DNA of 21,599 nucleotides, from assembly GCA_958352855.1 (NCBI GenBank), contig CATWQE010000042.1:1-21599 (forward strand). Reading direction: 5' to 3'. The notes beneath the pieces were generated by a model. It was not told the DNA's origin. It saw only the letters and a list, made by a program, of their open reading frames with translations, and made no database searches. The stretch comes from an uncultured Bacillota bacterium. GTDB taxonomy: Bacteria > Bacillota > Clostridia > Lachnospirales > Lachnospiraceae. This document shows positions 13,702 to 21,599 of this stretch, in pieces (position 1 is the stretch's first letter; the number at the start of each line of letters is the position of its first letter). A program made the translations under genes and the position numbers.

Positions 13702-16008
13702 ATGACTCAGAAAAAAGTAAGGAATAGAAGAACATGGATGGCATTGGTTTTGGGGCTCAGTCTGATTGGAACAGGGAGCCTGGCAGCGCCGGTTTTTGCA
13801 GCCAATACATCTGAAAAAAAACAGGAAGAGACTGTTACTTCCATGGATGAAGAAGGAAATATGCAAACAGTGGAAAGTGGCCCTAAACTAATCGAAAATC
13901 CTGCGGGACCTGATAAAACCAGAAAAGGGGAGCCTCAGGTAGTAAACTTCCGCACGAAAAATAATGCGGTCACAGAATTTATTGAACAGGAAACAGCGAA
14001 ACCAGGATATACCAATGGCGCTTATGGGGCAGATGCGGTCTATCTGGGATATGCAAACGGAAAATATAAGTTTATGCTCTCCGGCGTGGTGGGCTGGGTA
14101 AAAGAAGATGAAGTGCAGGTAGTAAATCTTTCCCAGGCAAAGGCAGTGAGCTGCTACGAGGTAAAGGATGGGAAATTGTTACATCATATTGTACAGGATA
14201 TGACAACACCGGGATATGCGACCAGCCTGAACAATGGACCGGCTCCATCCTATCTTGAGCCGGGAGTAACGTACTATAGTTATGACGGGCATTATTTTTA
14301 CAAGGATTACGGGGTGATGGTGACAGATTACAGAAAAGACGAAAGAAGCCAGTCTGTGAACCCCCAGGAGCCTTATTATAATTATTTCCAGTATCTTCCT
14401 ATGCGGAGTCAGTCATCTTATACAGGAATGGAAGTCAATAAGATGCTGGATGGGACCCTGAAGGAAGGCTCTAAGATGAAAGACACCGGAGAACTTTTTG
14501 TAAGTAATCAGAATACATATGGGGTAAATGCGCTGCTTATGACAGGGATTGCAGCTAATGAAAGTAATTGGGGAAAAAGCAGCATCAGCCAGAAGAAGAA
14601 TAATTTGTTTGGATTAAATGCTACAGATAAAGCCCCGGGCGCAAATGCCAACCAGTATGAAAGTGTTGCTGCCTGTATCGAAGACTTTGCCAATGGCTGG
14701 ATGTCAAAAGGCTATCTTTATCCAAAAGACTATCGTTACAATGGGGGATTTCTTGGAAACAAAGCCAGCGGATTAAATGTAAAATATGCTTCGGACCCTT
14801 ATTGGGGAGAGAAGGCGGCAAACATTGTGTGGAGACTGGATTACACAATGGGAGAAAAAGATGCAGGAAAATATACTCTGGCAGTGAAAGAAATTGTGCC
14901 AAAGGAGCATGTTTCTGTGAATGTACGAAAAGAACCCTCCGCTTCTTCCACACTTTTGTATAAAACAGGAAAGGCAGCCAATTATGTAGTGCTGGTACGA
15001 AACCAGGAGGCAAAAGATGGATTCTATGAAATCCAAAGTGATGGGGTACTGGATGAAAAGCGGGAAGGTGTAGTAAAAAGCAGCGGGAACTATAGCTTTG
15101 AACAGATGTATGGTTATATGTCAGCAGATTATCTTACGATGATAAGTTCCTCCAAACAGGAAGATGGGGGAACTCGGGAACCTGTTGCACCGGAAGAAAA
15201 CCAGAAGCCAGAGGAAATTACGCTGTTTGTGACGCCGGAAGCAGTAGAAGTTTTGCAAGGTAAAACCCAGCAATTTACAGCTACGGTAAAAAGTGAAACA
15301 GGAACCCTTCCAGAACTGGCCTGGACAGTGGTTGGAAATCAGAGCCAGAATACAACCGTAGATAATAATGGAATGCTTACAGTAGGTAAAGATGAAACCG
15401 CAGACAAAATTATTGTCAGGGCAGCACTGGCAGCAAACCCGGAAAAGGGAGCAGATGCAGTGGCGGTCATAGCAAAAGAACAGGAGCAGGATAAGGTTCC
15501 AGCAGAGCCGCCAAAAGAGGAAGAAACACCAGAACCGCCGGAACAGGAAGGGGAGACAGTAACACCGGAAGAACCTGAGACACCGGAGGGAGAGGTGGAA
15601 ACACCAGAAGAACCTGAGAAGCCGGAAGGAGAAGGGGAAACACCCCAAGAGCCTGAGAAGCCGGAAGGAGAAGGGGAAACACCCCAAGAGCCTGAGACAC
15701 CGGAGGGAGAGGTGGAAATACCGAAAGAACCTGAAAAGCAGGATAGTGAAGTGACAGATTCAGAGGTGCCAAAGCAGGAGGCGCCACAAAAGGAAACGGA
15801 ACAGAATCTTGCCGGACAGGAGGTTCACCAGGAAATGAATACAGAACCGTCAAAATCACAGGATAAGCAGAAACAGGAAAAGCAGCAAGAGAAAAAAGAA
15901 AGTGTCAAAACAGGAGATGAAACGCCGATTTTACTCTTTGTCATAACTGGAAGTGTGGCAATCCTATTTTTGTTGTATCTGATAGCAAGAAGAAAAAAAT
16001 ATAATTAA
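13702..16008 (+). CDS. secreted GH73 N-acetylglucosaminidase with BIG2-like domain and wall anchor
   Basis: 768 residues; GAGG (13691-13694) lies 7 bases before ATG. Signal peptide 1-34 (LVLGLSLIGTGSLAAPVFA-A). A beta-rich region with an SH3-like look (about 100-142, FMLSGVVGWVKEDEVQVV) precedes the GH73 glucosaminidase domain (about 234-385), with catalytic Glu287 in AANESNWGKSSIS, then NNLFGLNATD and ANIVWRLDYTMG. An SH3b-like domain follows (about 395-480; VSVNVRKEPSASSTLLYKTG). Residues about 503-590 look like BIG2 (ITLFVTPEAVEVLQGKTQQFTA). A Pro/Glu-rich stretch contains four 13-residue repeats (624-675). The C-terminus has SVKTG (734-738), a hydrophobic helix and RRKK, a variant sorting signal. 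The enzyme cleaves peptidoglycan glycan strands, probably for wall remodelling or daughter-cell separation. Confidence 0.9.
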   Translation: MTQKKVRNRRTWMALVLGLSLIGTGSLAAPVFAANTSEKKQEETVTSMDEEGNMQTVESGPKLIENPAGPDKTRKGEPQVVNFRTKNNAVTEFIEQETAKPGYTNGAYGADAVYLGYANGKYKFMLSGVVGWVKEDEVQVVNLSQAKAVSCYEVKDGKLLHHIVQDMTTPGYATSLNNGPAPSYLEPGVTYYSYDGHYFYKDYGVMVTDYRKDERSQSVNPQEPYYNYFQYLPMRSQSSYTGMEVNKMLDGTLKEGSKMKDTGELFVSNQNTYGVNALLMTGIAANESNWGKSSISQKKNNLFGLNATDKAPGANANQYESVAACIEDFANGWMSKGYLYPKDYRYNGGFLGNKASGLNVKYASDPYWGEKAANIVWRLDYTMGEKDAGKYTLAVKEIVPKEHVSVNVRKEPSASSTLLYKTGKAANYVVLVRNQEAKDGFYEIQSDGVLDEKREGVVKSSGNYSFEQMYGYMSADYLTMISSSKQEDGGTREPVAPEENQKPEEITLFVTPEAVEVLQGKTQQFTATVKSETGTLPELAWTVVGNQSQNTTVDNNGMLTVGKDETADKIIVRAALAANPEKGADAVAVIAKEQEQDKVPAEPPKEEETPEPPEQEGETVTPEEPETPEGEVETPEEPEKPEGEGETPQEPEKPEGEGETPQEPETPEGEVEIPKEPEKQDSEVTDSEVPKQEAPQKETEQNLAGQEVHQEMNTEPSKSQDKQKQEKQQEKKESVKTGDETPILLFVITGSVAILFLLYLIARRKKYN
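15571..15726 (+). repeat. four tandem 39-base coding repeats
   Basis: Four 13-residue units (EPEKPEGEGETPQ and the EPETPEGEVETPE variant) in the order variant, core, core, variant. The two middle units differ by a single base, which points to recent duplication. Confidence 0.85.
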
Positions 16009-16015
16009 AGAAAAG

Positions 16016-16061
16016 CAGGAGGAAGGTATCCGTTTCGGGAGAAGCCTTCCTCCTGTTTTTT
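16016..16061 (+). terminator. rho-independent terminator of the glucosaminidase gene
   Basis: An 11-base perfect stem, CAGGAGGAAGG (16016-16026) with CCTTCCTCCTG (16045-16055), immediately followed by TTTTTT (16056-16061), 8 bases after the stop codon. Confidence 0.95.
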
Positions 16062-16311
16062 GCTAAATTTTATGAATTTCCACTACAAAGACCACTGCTA
16101 CGCAGTTTTCGCTAAATACGTTCTGAATAGTTTTCATAATCTCCTCTACAACTCTTTTGTATGACACGCTTGGTATATCCGCTCAGGAAACCAGAAGCAG
16201 GGAAAACTTTAGGGTTTTCCATTGTAATTAAGCGGGGGATGGGATAGAATGAGAGATAAAGAAAAGGAAGTACTGTTATTGCAAGAGAAATAATACAGGA
16301 GTATTGAAATT
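16062..16311. other. intergenic stretch before the broken AAA gene
   Basis: Contains a small inverted repeat, GGAAAAC (16201-16207) with GTTTTCC (16214-16220), and a 14-codon frame (16250-16294, MRDKEKEVLLLQEK) that may be the remains of a leader or gene end. Minus-strand reading 16066-16160 gives a short gene-like piece (VVEEIMKTIQNVFSENCVAVVFVVEIHKI) that has no start. Nothing stronger. Confidence 0.3.
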
Positions 16312-17752
16312 ATGGGGAAATTTGTGAATCCGGATAACACAGCCTTTCAGGTTGCGTTGAATTCCGAAATATATGTGGATAAGACAGGGTTAATTGAGTA
16401 TACCAACCGGGTTATGGATACAAATCAGGCATTGATATGTAACAGCCGGCCACGTCGCTTTGGAAAATCAATTACGGCCAATATGCTGGTAGCATATTAT
16501 AGCAGAGGCTGTGATTCAGAAAAGATGTTTGAAGGAACTATCATTAGTAAAAATAAATATTTCAGAGAACATCTTAATAAATACGATGTGATACGTTTGG
16601 ATATACAATGGTTTCTTGCACCATCAAAACCCATAGAGAATATTGTCCAGAGAATTGAAGACAGCGTTGTGAGCGAATTAAAGGAATGCTATCCTACAGA
16701 ATTGACAGAGCAGGATATTTCACTTGCGGAAGCAATGAGTATTATTAATGAAAAAACAGGTAAAAAGTTTGTAGTAATCATTGATGAATGGGATGTCTTA
16801 ATTCGTGATGAAGCGGAAGATACAAAAATCCAGGAGGAGTATAATGATTTTCTCAGAACTTTATTTAAAGGAAGTCATCCCACAGAGTTTCTGCATTTGG
16901 CTTTCCTGACAGGTATTTTACCGATTAAAAAGGTTAAAACACAATCGGCATTGAATAATTTTGAGGAATTTACGATGCTTGAGCCAGATATGCTTTCTGC
17001 TTATATAGGATTTACAGAAGAAGAGGTGAAAGAACTGTGTGTCCGTTACAATCGAAATTTTGAAGAAGTAAAACGCTGGTATGACGGTTATCTTTTGGGA
17101 GAATATCAGGTATACAATCCTAAGGCTGTTGTTAGTGTGATGGAACGTGGGGCATTTCGCAGCTATTGGTCAAAGACAGGAACATATGAATCTATTTTAC
17201 CATTTATTGATATGGACTTTGACGGACTTCGGACAGCAATCATTCAAATGATTTCTGGCGCTTCTGTCGAAGTTGATGTTTCCAGTTTTCAGAATGACAT
17301 GGTTTCTTTTGAATGTAAGGATGATGTGCTTACATTATTGATTCATCTTGGATATCTGGCATATAAAGAGGGACGTGGAACCTTTATACCGAATGAGGAG
17401 ATAAGACAGGAATTTTTGGTGGCAACAAGAAAGAAGAAGTGGAGTGAATTGCACGAATTCCAGAAAGAATCAGAGGCGTTGTTGGAGGCTACCCTTGATA
17501 CGGGAGATGCCAACTGGAAGGGGATTTGCTGATTATGTTTTTCTTCCAAAACCAGAGTATGTAGGAGAAATGCCGGCATTGCTTGTTGAGTTAAAATGGA
17601 ATAAAAGGGCAATAACAGCTTTACAGCAGATTAAGAGTAAAAAGTATGTGCAGGCAATTACTGGTTATACAGGAAATATTTTGTTAGTTGGTATTTCCTA
17701 TGATAAAAAGAGTAAAGAGCATGAATGTGTAATTGAAGAGTATACCATCTAA
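16312..17752 (+). pseudogene. AAA-ATPase-like / DUF1703 PD-(D/E)XK protein, broken by deletion with frameshift
   Basis: ATG 16312 has AGGAG at 16297-16301. The first frame (to 17532, 406 residues) shows the AAA-ATPase_like family (PF09820): SRPRRFGKSITANML (45-59, degenerate P-loop), VVIIDEWDVLIRD (Walker B, from 154), and the NNFEEFTMLEPD and WYDGYLLGEYQVYNPKAV blocks. At about 17490, right after ESEALLEATLDTGDA, the family normally continues for about 60-70 residues into the nuclease domain. Here the sequence instead jumps into frame 2, where PTGRGFADYVFLPKPEY, PALLVELKWNK and ILLVGISYDKKSKEHECVIEEYTI (to 17752) are the DUF1703 end with its D and E-L-K catalytic residues. So the middle is deleted and the frame lost. 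Two separate products are possible, but the second frame has no ribosome site. Confidence 0.8.
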
Positions 17753-17796
17753 TGCTGCAAGAACCAGTGTTTATTATTTTTCAGAAGGAGGAAACC

Positions 17797-18894
17797 ATGG
17801 AAAACACAGAAATTTTAGCCATTTATGGCACTGATTATAAAGAAATGACAAAAAAAATTCTGAAAGAAAGTCACCTGGCGGAGAGAATTCCGTCAAAAGA
17901 ATGCAGAATCGGTATGAAGCCTAATCTGGTATCTCCATCAGAACCTTCCTGGGGAGCCACCACACATCCGGAAATTGTAGCGGGAATTATTGAATACCTG
18001 CAGGAACATGACTTTAGGAATCTGGTGATACTGGAAGGCTCCTGGGTAGGAGACAAAACAGCAGAGGCAGCAAAGCTATGCGGTTACTATGACATGGCTG
18101 AGAAATATCAGGTGCCTTTCCTGGATTTGCAGAAGGACACTTATGAAACCTATGACTGTGCTGGGGTGGATTTGAAAATCTGTGATGAAGCTATAAAGCT
18201 GGATTTTCTAATAAATGTGCCGGTGATGAAAGGCCATTGCCAGACAAAAATCACTTGTGCCTTGAAAAATATGAAGGGATTAATTCCAAATACAGAGAAA
18301 CGACATTTCCACGCCATGGGACTTCACAAGCCCATTGCTCATCTGTCAACCAGATTGCGCCAGGATTTTATAGTGGTGGACAATATCTGCGGTGACTGGG
18401 ATTTCGAGGATGGTGGGAATCCGGTAGTTATGAACCGGATTATGGCGGCAGCGGATCCGGTGCTTTGTGATGCATTTGTGTGCCATCTCATGGGCTATGA
18501 GACAGAAGAAGTACCCTATATTCAACTGGCAGAAGAGCTGGGAGTTGGACTGGGAGACTGGGAACTGGCAGAATTTCGGGAATTAAACCAGCCGGAAACA
18601 AGAATTTCCACACCAAGAGAGCGAAAGGTAGTGGAACTGGCAGATGCAGTAGAAGAGGTAGAATCCTGCAGCGCCTGTTATGGATATCTGTTGCCGGCAT
18701 TGCAGAAATTAAAAGAAGAAGGAATGTTTGAGAAACTCCAGGACAAAATCTGTATTGGACAGGGATATCGGGGAAAAACAGGAAAGCTGGGAATCGGACA
18801 GTGTACCAGAAAGTTTGAACATCATCTTTTGGGGTGTCCGCCTACGGAAGGGGAGATTTATGAATTTTTGAAGGAATATGTGGAAAAAAGGTAG
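17797..18894 (+). CDS. DUF362 domain-containing protein
   Basis: 365 residues. ATG 17797 is preceded by AAGGAGG (17785-17791, 5-base spacing); the frame is open further up to 17752, but without a ribosome site. DUF362 (PF04015) features: PNLVSPSEPSWGATTHPEIVAGIIEYL, VILEGSWVGDKTAEAAKLCGY, LINVPVMKGHCQTKITCALKNMKGLIP and HRHFHAMGLHKPIAHL-like block. The C-terminal part has CSAC (291-294), C336 and C347, four cysteines that could bind a metal or cluster, though it is not a ferredoxin CxxCxxCxxxC pattern. Function unknown for the family; redox or metal-linked roles have been suggested. It lies 44 bases after the broken ATPase gene and upstream of glf, which has its own promoter. Confidence 0.88.
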   Translation: MENTEILAIYGTDYKEMTKKILKESHLAERIPSKECRIGMKPNLVSPSEPSWGATTHPEIVAGIIEYLQEHDFRNLVILEGSWVGDKTAEAAKLCGYYDMAEKYQVPFLDLQKDTYETYDCAGVDLKICDEAIKLDFLINVPVMKGHCQTKITCALKNMKGLIPNTEKRHFHAMGLHKPIAHLSTRLRQDFIVVDNICGDWDFEDGGNPVVMNRIMAAADPVLCDAFVCHLMGYETEEVPYIQLAEELGVGLGDWELAEFRELNQPETRISTPRERKVVELADAVEEVESCSACYGYLLPALQKLKEEGMFEKLQDKICIGQGYRGKTGKLGIGQCTRKFEHHLLGCPPTEGEIYEFLKEYVEKR

Positions 18895-18923
18895 GAAAGC
18901 CAGAAAAAGGAATACATAAGGGG

Positions 18924-18951
18924 TTGGATTTTTCACTGGATATGGTACAAT
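18924..18951 (+). promoter_or_regulatory. glf promoter
   Basis: TTGGAT (18924-18929), 16-base spacer ending in TGG, TACAAT (18946-18951). Transcription would start near 18958, which excludes the in-frame ATG at 18960 as the translation start. Confidence 0.65.
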
Positions 18952-18980
18952 AAGAAAAAATGGATAGGAGTTCAGAGAAT

Positions 18981-20078
18981 ATGAAATATGATTATCTGAT
19001 CGTAGGCGCAGGATTATTCGGCGCTGTTTTTGCGTATGAAGCAAAAAAAAGAGGCAAAAAATGCCTTGTTATTGATAAAAGAGACCATATCGCAGGTAAT
19101 ATTTACTGTGAAGAAATAGAAGGAATCCAGGTTCATAAATATGGCGCCCATATTTTTCATACTTCGGACAAAGAAATCTGGGAGTATATGAACCAGTTTA
19201 CCCAGTTTAATCACTATATCAATTCCCCAATTGCCATATACAAGGATGAATTATATAATTTACCCTTTAATATGAATACCTTCAGTAAGATGTGGGGAAT
19301 TAGGACGCCAGGGGAAGCGCAGGAAATCATCCGAAATCAGATAGCGGCTTTGCAGATTACAGAGCCGGAAAACCTGGAAGAGCAGGCACTGATGCTGGCA
19401 GGAAGAGATGTCTATGAAAAGCTGATTAAAGGCTACACAGAAAAGCAGTGGGGACGGCCTTGTACAGAGCTTCCTCCATTTATTATCAAGAGACTTCCCT
19501 TCCGGTTTACCTATGACAATAATTACTTTAATGACCGCTACCAGGGAATCCCGGAAGGGGGATATACCAAAATCGTAGAAAAAATGCTGGAGGGCATTGA
19601 AGTAAAGACCAATACGGATTACTTCCAGTTTAGAAAAGAAAACAAAGACATTGCAGCCAAAACTGTATTTACAGGTATGATTGATGAATATTTCCAATAC
19701 GCCCTTGGAGTTCTGGAGTATCGTACTGTGCGGTTTGAAACAGAAGTTTTGGACATGGAGAACTACCAGGGAAATGCAGTGGTAAACTATACAGACAGAG
19801 AAGTTCCCTATACCAGAATCATAGAACACAAGCACTTTGAATTCGGAAAACAGGAAAAAACTGTGATTTCCAGAGAATATTCTACAGAATGGGAAAAAGG
19901 AATGGAACCCTACTACCCGGTCAATGATGACAAGAATACACAGTTGTATAAAAAATACAGGGAACTGGCGCAAAAAGAGCCAGATGTAATCTTTGGCGGG
20001 CGACTGGGAAGCTACCAGTATTATGATATGGATAAGGTAGTCAAAGCAGCGCTGGAGACAGTAAAACAAGAGTTTTAG
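18981..20078 (+). CDS. glf: UDP-galactopyranose mutase
   Basis: 365 residues, the usual length. It interconverts UDP-galactopyranose and UDP-galactofuranose with reduced FAD, supplying Galf for surface glycans. The dinucleotide fold is at the N-terminus (YLIVGAGLFGAVFAYEAKKRG, GAGLFG at 9-14), followed by VIDKRDHIAGNIY and KYGAHIFHTSDKEIWEY, strongly conserved in Glf. EKLIKGYTEKQWGRPCTELP and RLPFRFTYDNNYFNDRYQGIPEGGYT are the substrate-binding blocks; the end YQYYDMDKVVKAAL is also family-typical. Start 18981 fits AGGAG at 18966-18970 (10-base spacing). It is followed by a nucleotide-sugar dehydratase gene with its own promoter, consistent with the beginning of a polysaccharide cluster. Confidence 0.96.
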   Translation: MKYDYLIVGAGLFGAVFAYEAKKRGKKCLVIDKRDHIAGNIYCEEIEGIQVHKYGAHIFHTSDKEIWEYMNQFTQFNHYINSPIAIYKDELYNLPFNMNTFSKMWGIRTPGEAQEIIRNQIAALQITEPENLEEQALMLAGRDVYEKLIKGYTEKQWGRPCTELPPFIIKRLPFRFTYDNNYFNDRYQGIPEGGYTKIVEKMLEGIEVKTNTDYFQFRKENKDIAAKTVFTGMIDEYFQYALGVLEYRTVRFETEVLDMENYQGNAVVNYTDREVPYTRIIEHKHFEFGKQEKTVISREYSTEWEKGMEPYYPVNDDKNTQLYKKYRELAQKEPDVIFGGRLGSYQYYDMDKVVKAALETVKQEF

Positions 20079-20097
20079 GTAAAATCTTTAGTCCCAC

Positions 20098-20126
20098 TTG
20101 CGGAAAATGGCAAATGATAGTATTAT
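20098..20126 (+). promoter_or_regulatory. promoter of the FlaA1/CapD-type gene
   Basis: TTGCGG (20098-20103), 17-base spacer, TATTAT (20121-20126), with AT-rich sequence after it. No terminator between glf and this promoter is seen, so read-through is possible. Confidence 0.6.
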
Positions 20127-20172
20127 ATAAATATTTGTGATGAAAAAATTGATAGAAGGACGAAGGAAAAAG

Positions 20173-21599
20173 ATGAACGAACAGAATACAGAACAAAAAA
20201 ATCTATTAGATTTACAATGGGTGAGAAGAGCTCTTCTTTTAGCTTTGTTTGATGCTGTGATTATAGCGGTATCTTCCATACTTGCCTTGATGGCACGCTT
20301 TGACTTATCCTATACAGCAATTGATTCCACATACTTGTCACATTTATATTATTACTTACCAATTAATATTATTGTGACACTGATTATTTTCTATTTTTGT
20401 AGAATGTATCATAGCCTTTGGAAATTTGTGGGAGTTCATGAGGTGGGCTACATACTTCTTGCAAATGTAATTTCCTTTTTTGCACAGATTACAGGTATGT
20501 ATTTGCTGCAATACCCCATGCCAAGAAGTTATTTCTTTTTCCAGATTTTATTGCAGACTGCAATGGTGACGGGACTGCGTTTTTCTTACCGTTTTCTCCG
20601 CCATTTAAAAGAGGTGAAGGATCAAACCTTTACAGGACGGAATAAATGGAAAAATGTCATGGTCATCGGTGCAGGCGAAGCCGGTAAAGTCATTATTAAA
20701 GAAATAGTAGACAGCAAACTATTGACTATGAGAATCTGCTGCGTGGTAGATGATGACCGCAACAAAGCGGGGCGATATATTGACGGCGTTCCTATTGTGG
20801 GAAATCGTTCTACGATTTTGAAAAATGTTGAAAAATACAAAATTGATATGATTATTCTGGCAATTCCTTCTGCACCCTTAGAAGAGAAAAAGGATATTCT
20901 GGAAATCTGTAAGATGTCCGGTTGCGAACTGAAAACATTACCGGGTATGTATCAGCTTATTGACGGAGAATTAAACGTGAGCAAACTCCGGGATGTGGAA
21001 ATTACAGATTTGCTGGGAAGAGAGCCCATCAAGGTAAATCTGGATGAAATCATGGGATATGTCAAAAATAAAGTTGTTATGGTCACAGGCGGCGGTGGCT
21101 CCATTGGAAGCGAGCTCTGTCGTCAGATTGCAGCATATGAACCAAAACAGTTGATTATTTTTGATATTTACGAAAATAATGCATACGAAATCCAGCAGGA
21201 GCTGAAACGTCATTATCCGGAATTAAATCTGGAAGTACTGATTGGCTCTGTGAGAAATACACATCGTATGGAAACAGTGTTTGCAACGTATCATCCTGAC
21301 ATTGTATATCATGCGGCGGCACATAAACATGTACCCCTGATGGAAGACAGCCCAAATGAAGCAATTAAAAATAATGTCTTCGGTACCTACAAGACAGCAA
21401 AAGCAGCCAGTGAAAACGGAGTAAAACGTTTCATACTGATTTCTACAGACAAGGCGGTAAACCCAACCAATATTATGGGGGCATCCAAGCGTTTGTGCGA
21501 AATGATTGTTCAGAGCTTTAACAAAATCTCAGATACCGAATTTGTAGCGGTGCGTTTCGGAAATGTGCTGGGAAGCAACGGAAGTGTCATTCCGCTGTT
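20173..21599 (+). CDS. membrane-bound nucleotide-sugar 4,6-dehydratase, FlaA1/CapD/WbpM type (3' end outside window)
   Basis: 475 codons are visible, open to the window edge. ATG 20173 has AGGA 5 bases upstream. Four hydrophobic helices fill residues about 18-140, the membrane anchor of the long form of this family. A first Rossmann site, GAGEAG (166-171), begins the CoA-binding-like middle domain; the catalytic short-chain dehydrogenase domain begins at VTGGGGSIGSE (NAD-binding, 306-314) and includes YHAAAHKHVPLMEDSP and STDKAVNPTNIMGASKR (424-440), with the M-x3-K (435, 439) that replaces the usual Y-x3-K here. It makes a 4-keto-6-deoxy sugar from UDP-GlcNAc, feeding capsule or glycoprotein synthesis. 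Exact product cannot be told from the sequence. Confidence 0.93.
   Translation, partial: MNEQNTEQKNLLDLQWVRRALLLALFDAVIIAVSSILALMARFDLSYTAIDSTYLSHLYYYLPINIIVTLIIFYFCRMYHSLWKFVGVHEVGYILLANVISFFAQITGMYLLQYPMPRSYFFFQILLQTAMVTGLRFSYRFLRHLKEVKDQTFTGRNKWKNVMVIGAGEAGKVIIKEIVDSKLLTMRICCVVDDDRNKAGRYIDGVPIVGNRSTILKNVEKYKIDMIILAIPSAPLEEKKDILEICKMSGCELKTLPGMYQLIDGELNVSKLRDVEITDLLGREPIKVNLDEIMGYVKNKVVMVTGGGGSIGSELCRQIAAYEPKQLIIFDIYENNAYEIQQELKRHYPELNLEVLIGSVRNTHRMETVFATYHPDIVYHAAAHKHVPLMEDSPNEAIKNNVFGTYKTAKAASENGVKRFILISTDKAVNPTNIMGASKRLCEMIVQSFNKISDTEFVAVRFGNVLGSNGSVIPL

Noticed and set aside
15467..15859. 130-codon minus-strand frame
   Set aside because: Antisense to the Pro/Glu repeat of the glucosaminidase; low-complexity Pro/Leu/Val protein.
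16112..16222. 36-codon minus-strand frame (MENPKVFPASGF…)
   Set aside because: Too short, no ribosome site, no family; kept only as a possible remnant in the gap description.
19260..20069. 269-codon minus-strand frame
   Set aside because: Antisense to glf, whose family motifs are clear along the full length.

Overview
The window looks like a chromosomal piece of an AT-rich gut Firmicute, most likely a Lachnospiraceae member (Blautia / Ruminococcus gnavus / Dorea type). This rests on codon style, strong GGAGG ribosome sites, TTGnnn-N17-TATAAT promoters, sortase signals of the KTGDE type with an RRKK tail, and several gene families typical of that group. Genus is inference.

Bases 1-3113 are a mosaic of decayed accessory genes: two remnants of an Rpn-like PD-(D/E)XK gene that share a 104-base near-identical block (1-104 and 2255-2358), a RecF-like ATPase remnant that lost its Walker B region, a Fic remnant with a damaged active-site motif, and an orphan beta-rich tail. 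An apparently intact HigB/HigA toxin-antitoxin operon (435-1068) sits in the middle, with a textbook promoter overlapped by a perfect 8-base inverted repeat. A small conserved-looking gene (3207-3437) with its own promoter and terminator follows.

Bases 3805-5949 (minus strand) hold a 714-residue protein that I cannot assign; its C-terminus carries an HNH/treble-clef type Cys/His pattern. A strong operator-like palindrome lies just upstream. After about 600 bases without a convincing gene comes a two-gene operon (6622-9560) of long, mutually paralogous proteins of unknown function. Next is a stand-alone ATPase_2/DUF234 gene (9698-11095) preceded by a promoter and a 15-base iteron pair.

Bases 11217-16008 hold two divergently transcribed cell-wall protein genes. 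One is a fibronectin-like adhesin with nine 12-residue Pro/Glu/Thr repeats and an IPKTG sorting signal. The other is a secreted GH73 N-acetylglucosaminidase with a BIG2-like domain, 13-residue repeats and a variant SVKTG signal. Strong hairpin terminators bound them on both sides.

Bases 16312-17752 are an AAA-ATPase/DUF1703 gene broken by a deletion with frameshift. The right edge turns to ordinary surface-polysaccharide metabolism: a DUF362 protein (17797-18894), UDP-galactopyranose mutase glf (18981-20078) and the 5' part of a FlaA1/CapD-type nucleotide-sugar dehydratase (from 20173, runs off the window). Together with the wall proteins this suggests a cell-surface locus beside an accessory region rich in selfish, toxin and nuclease modules.
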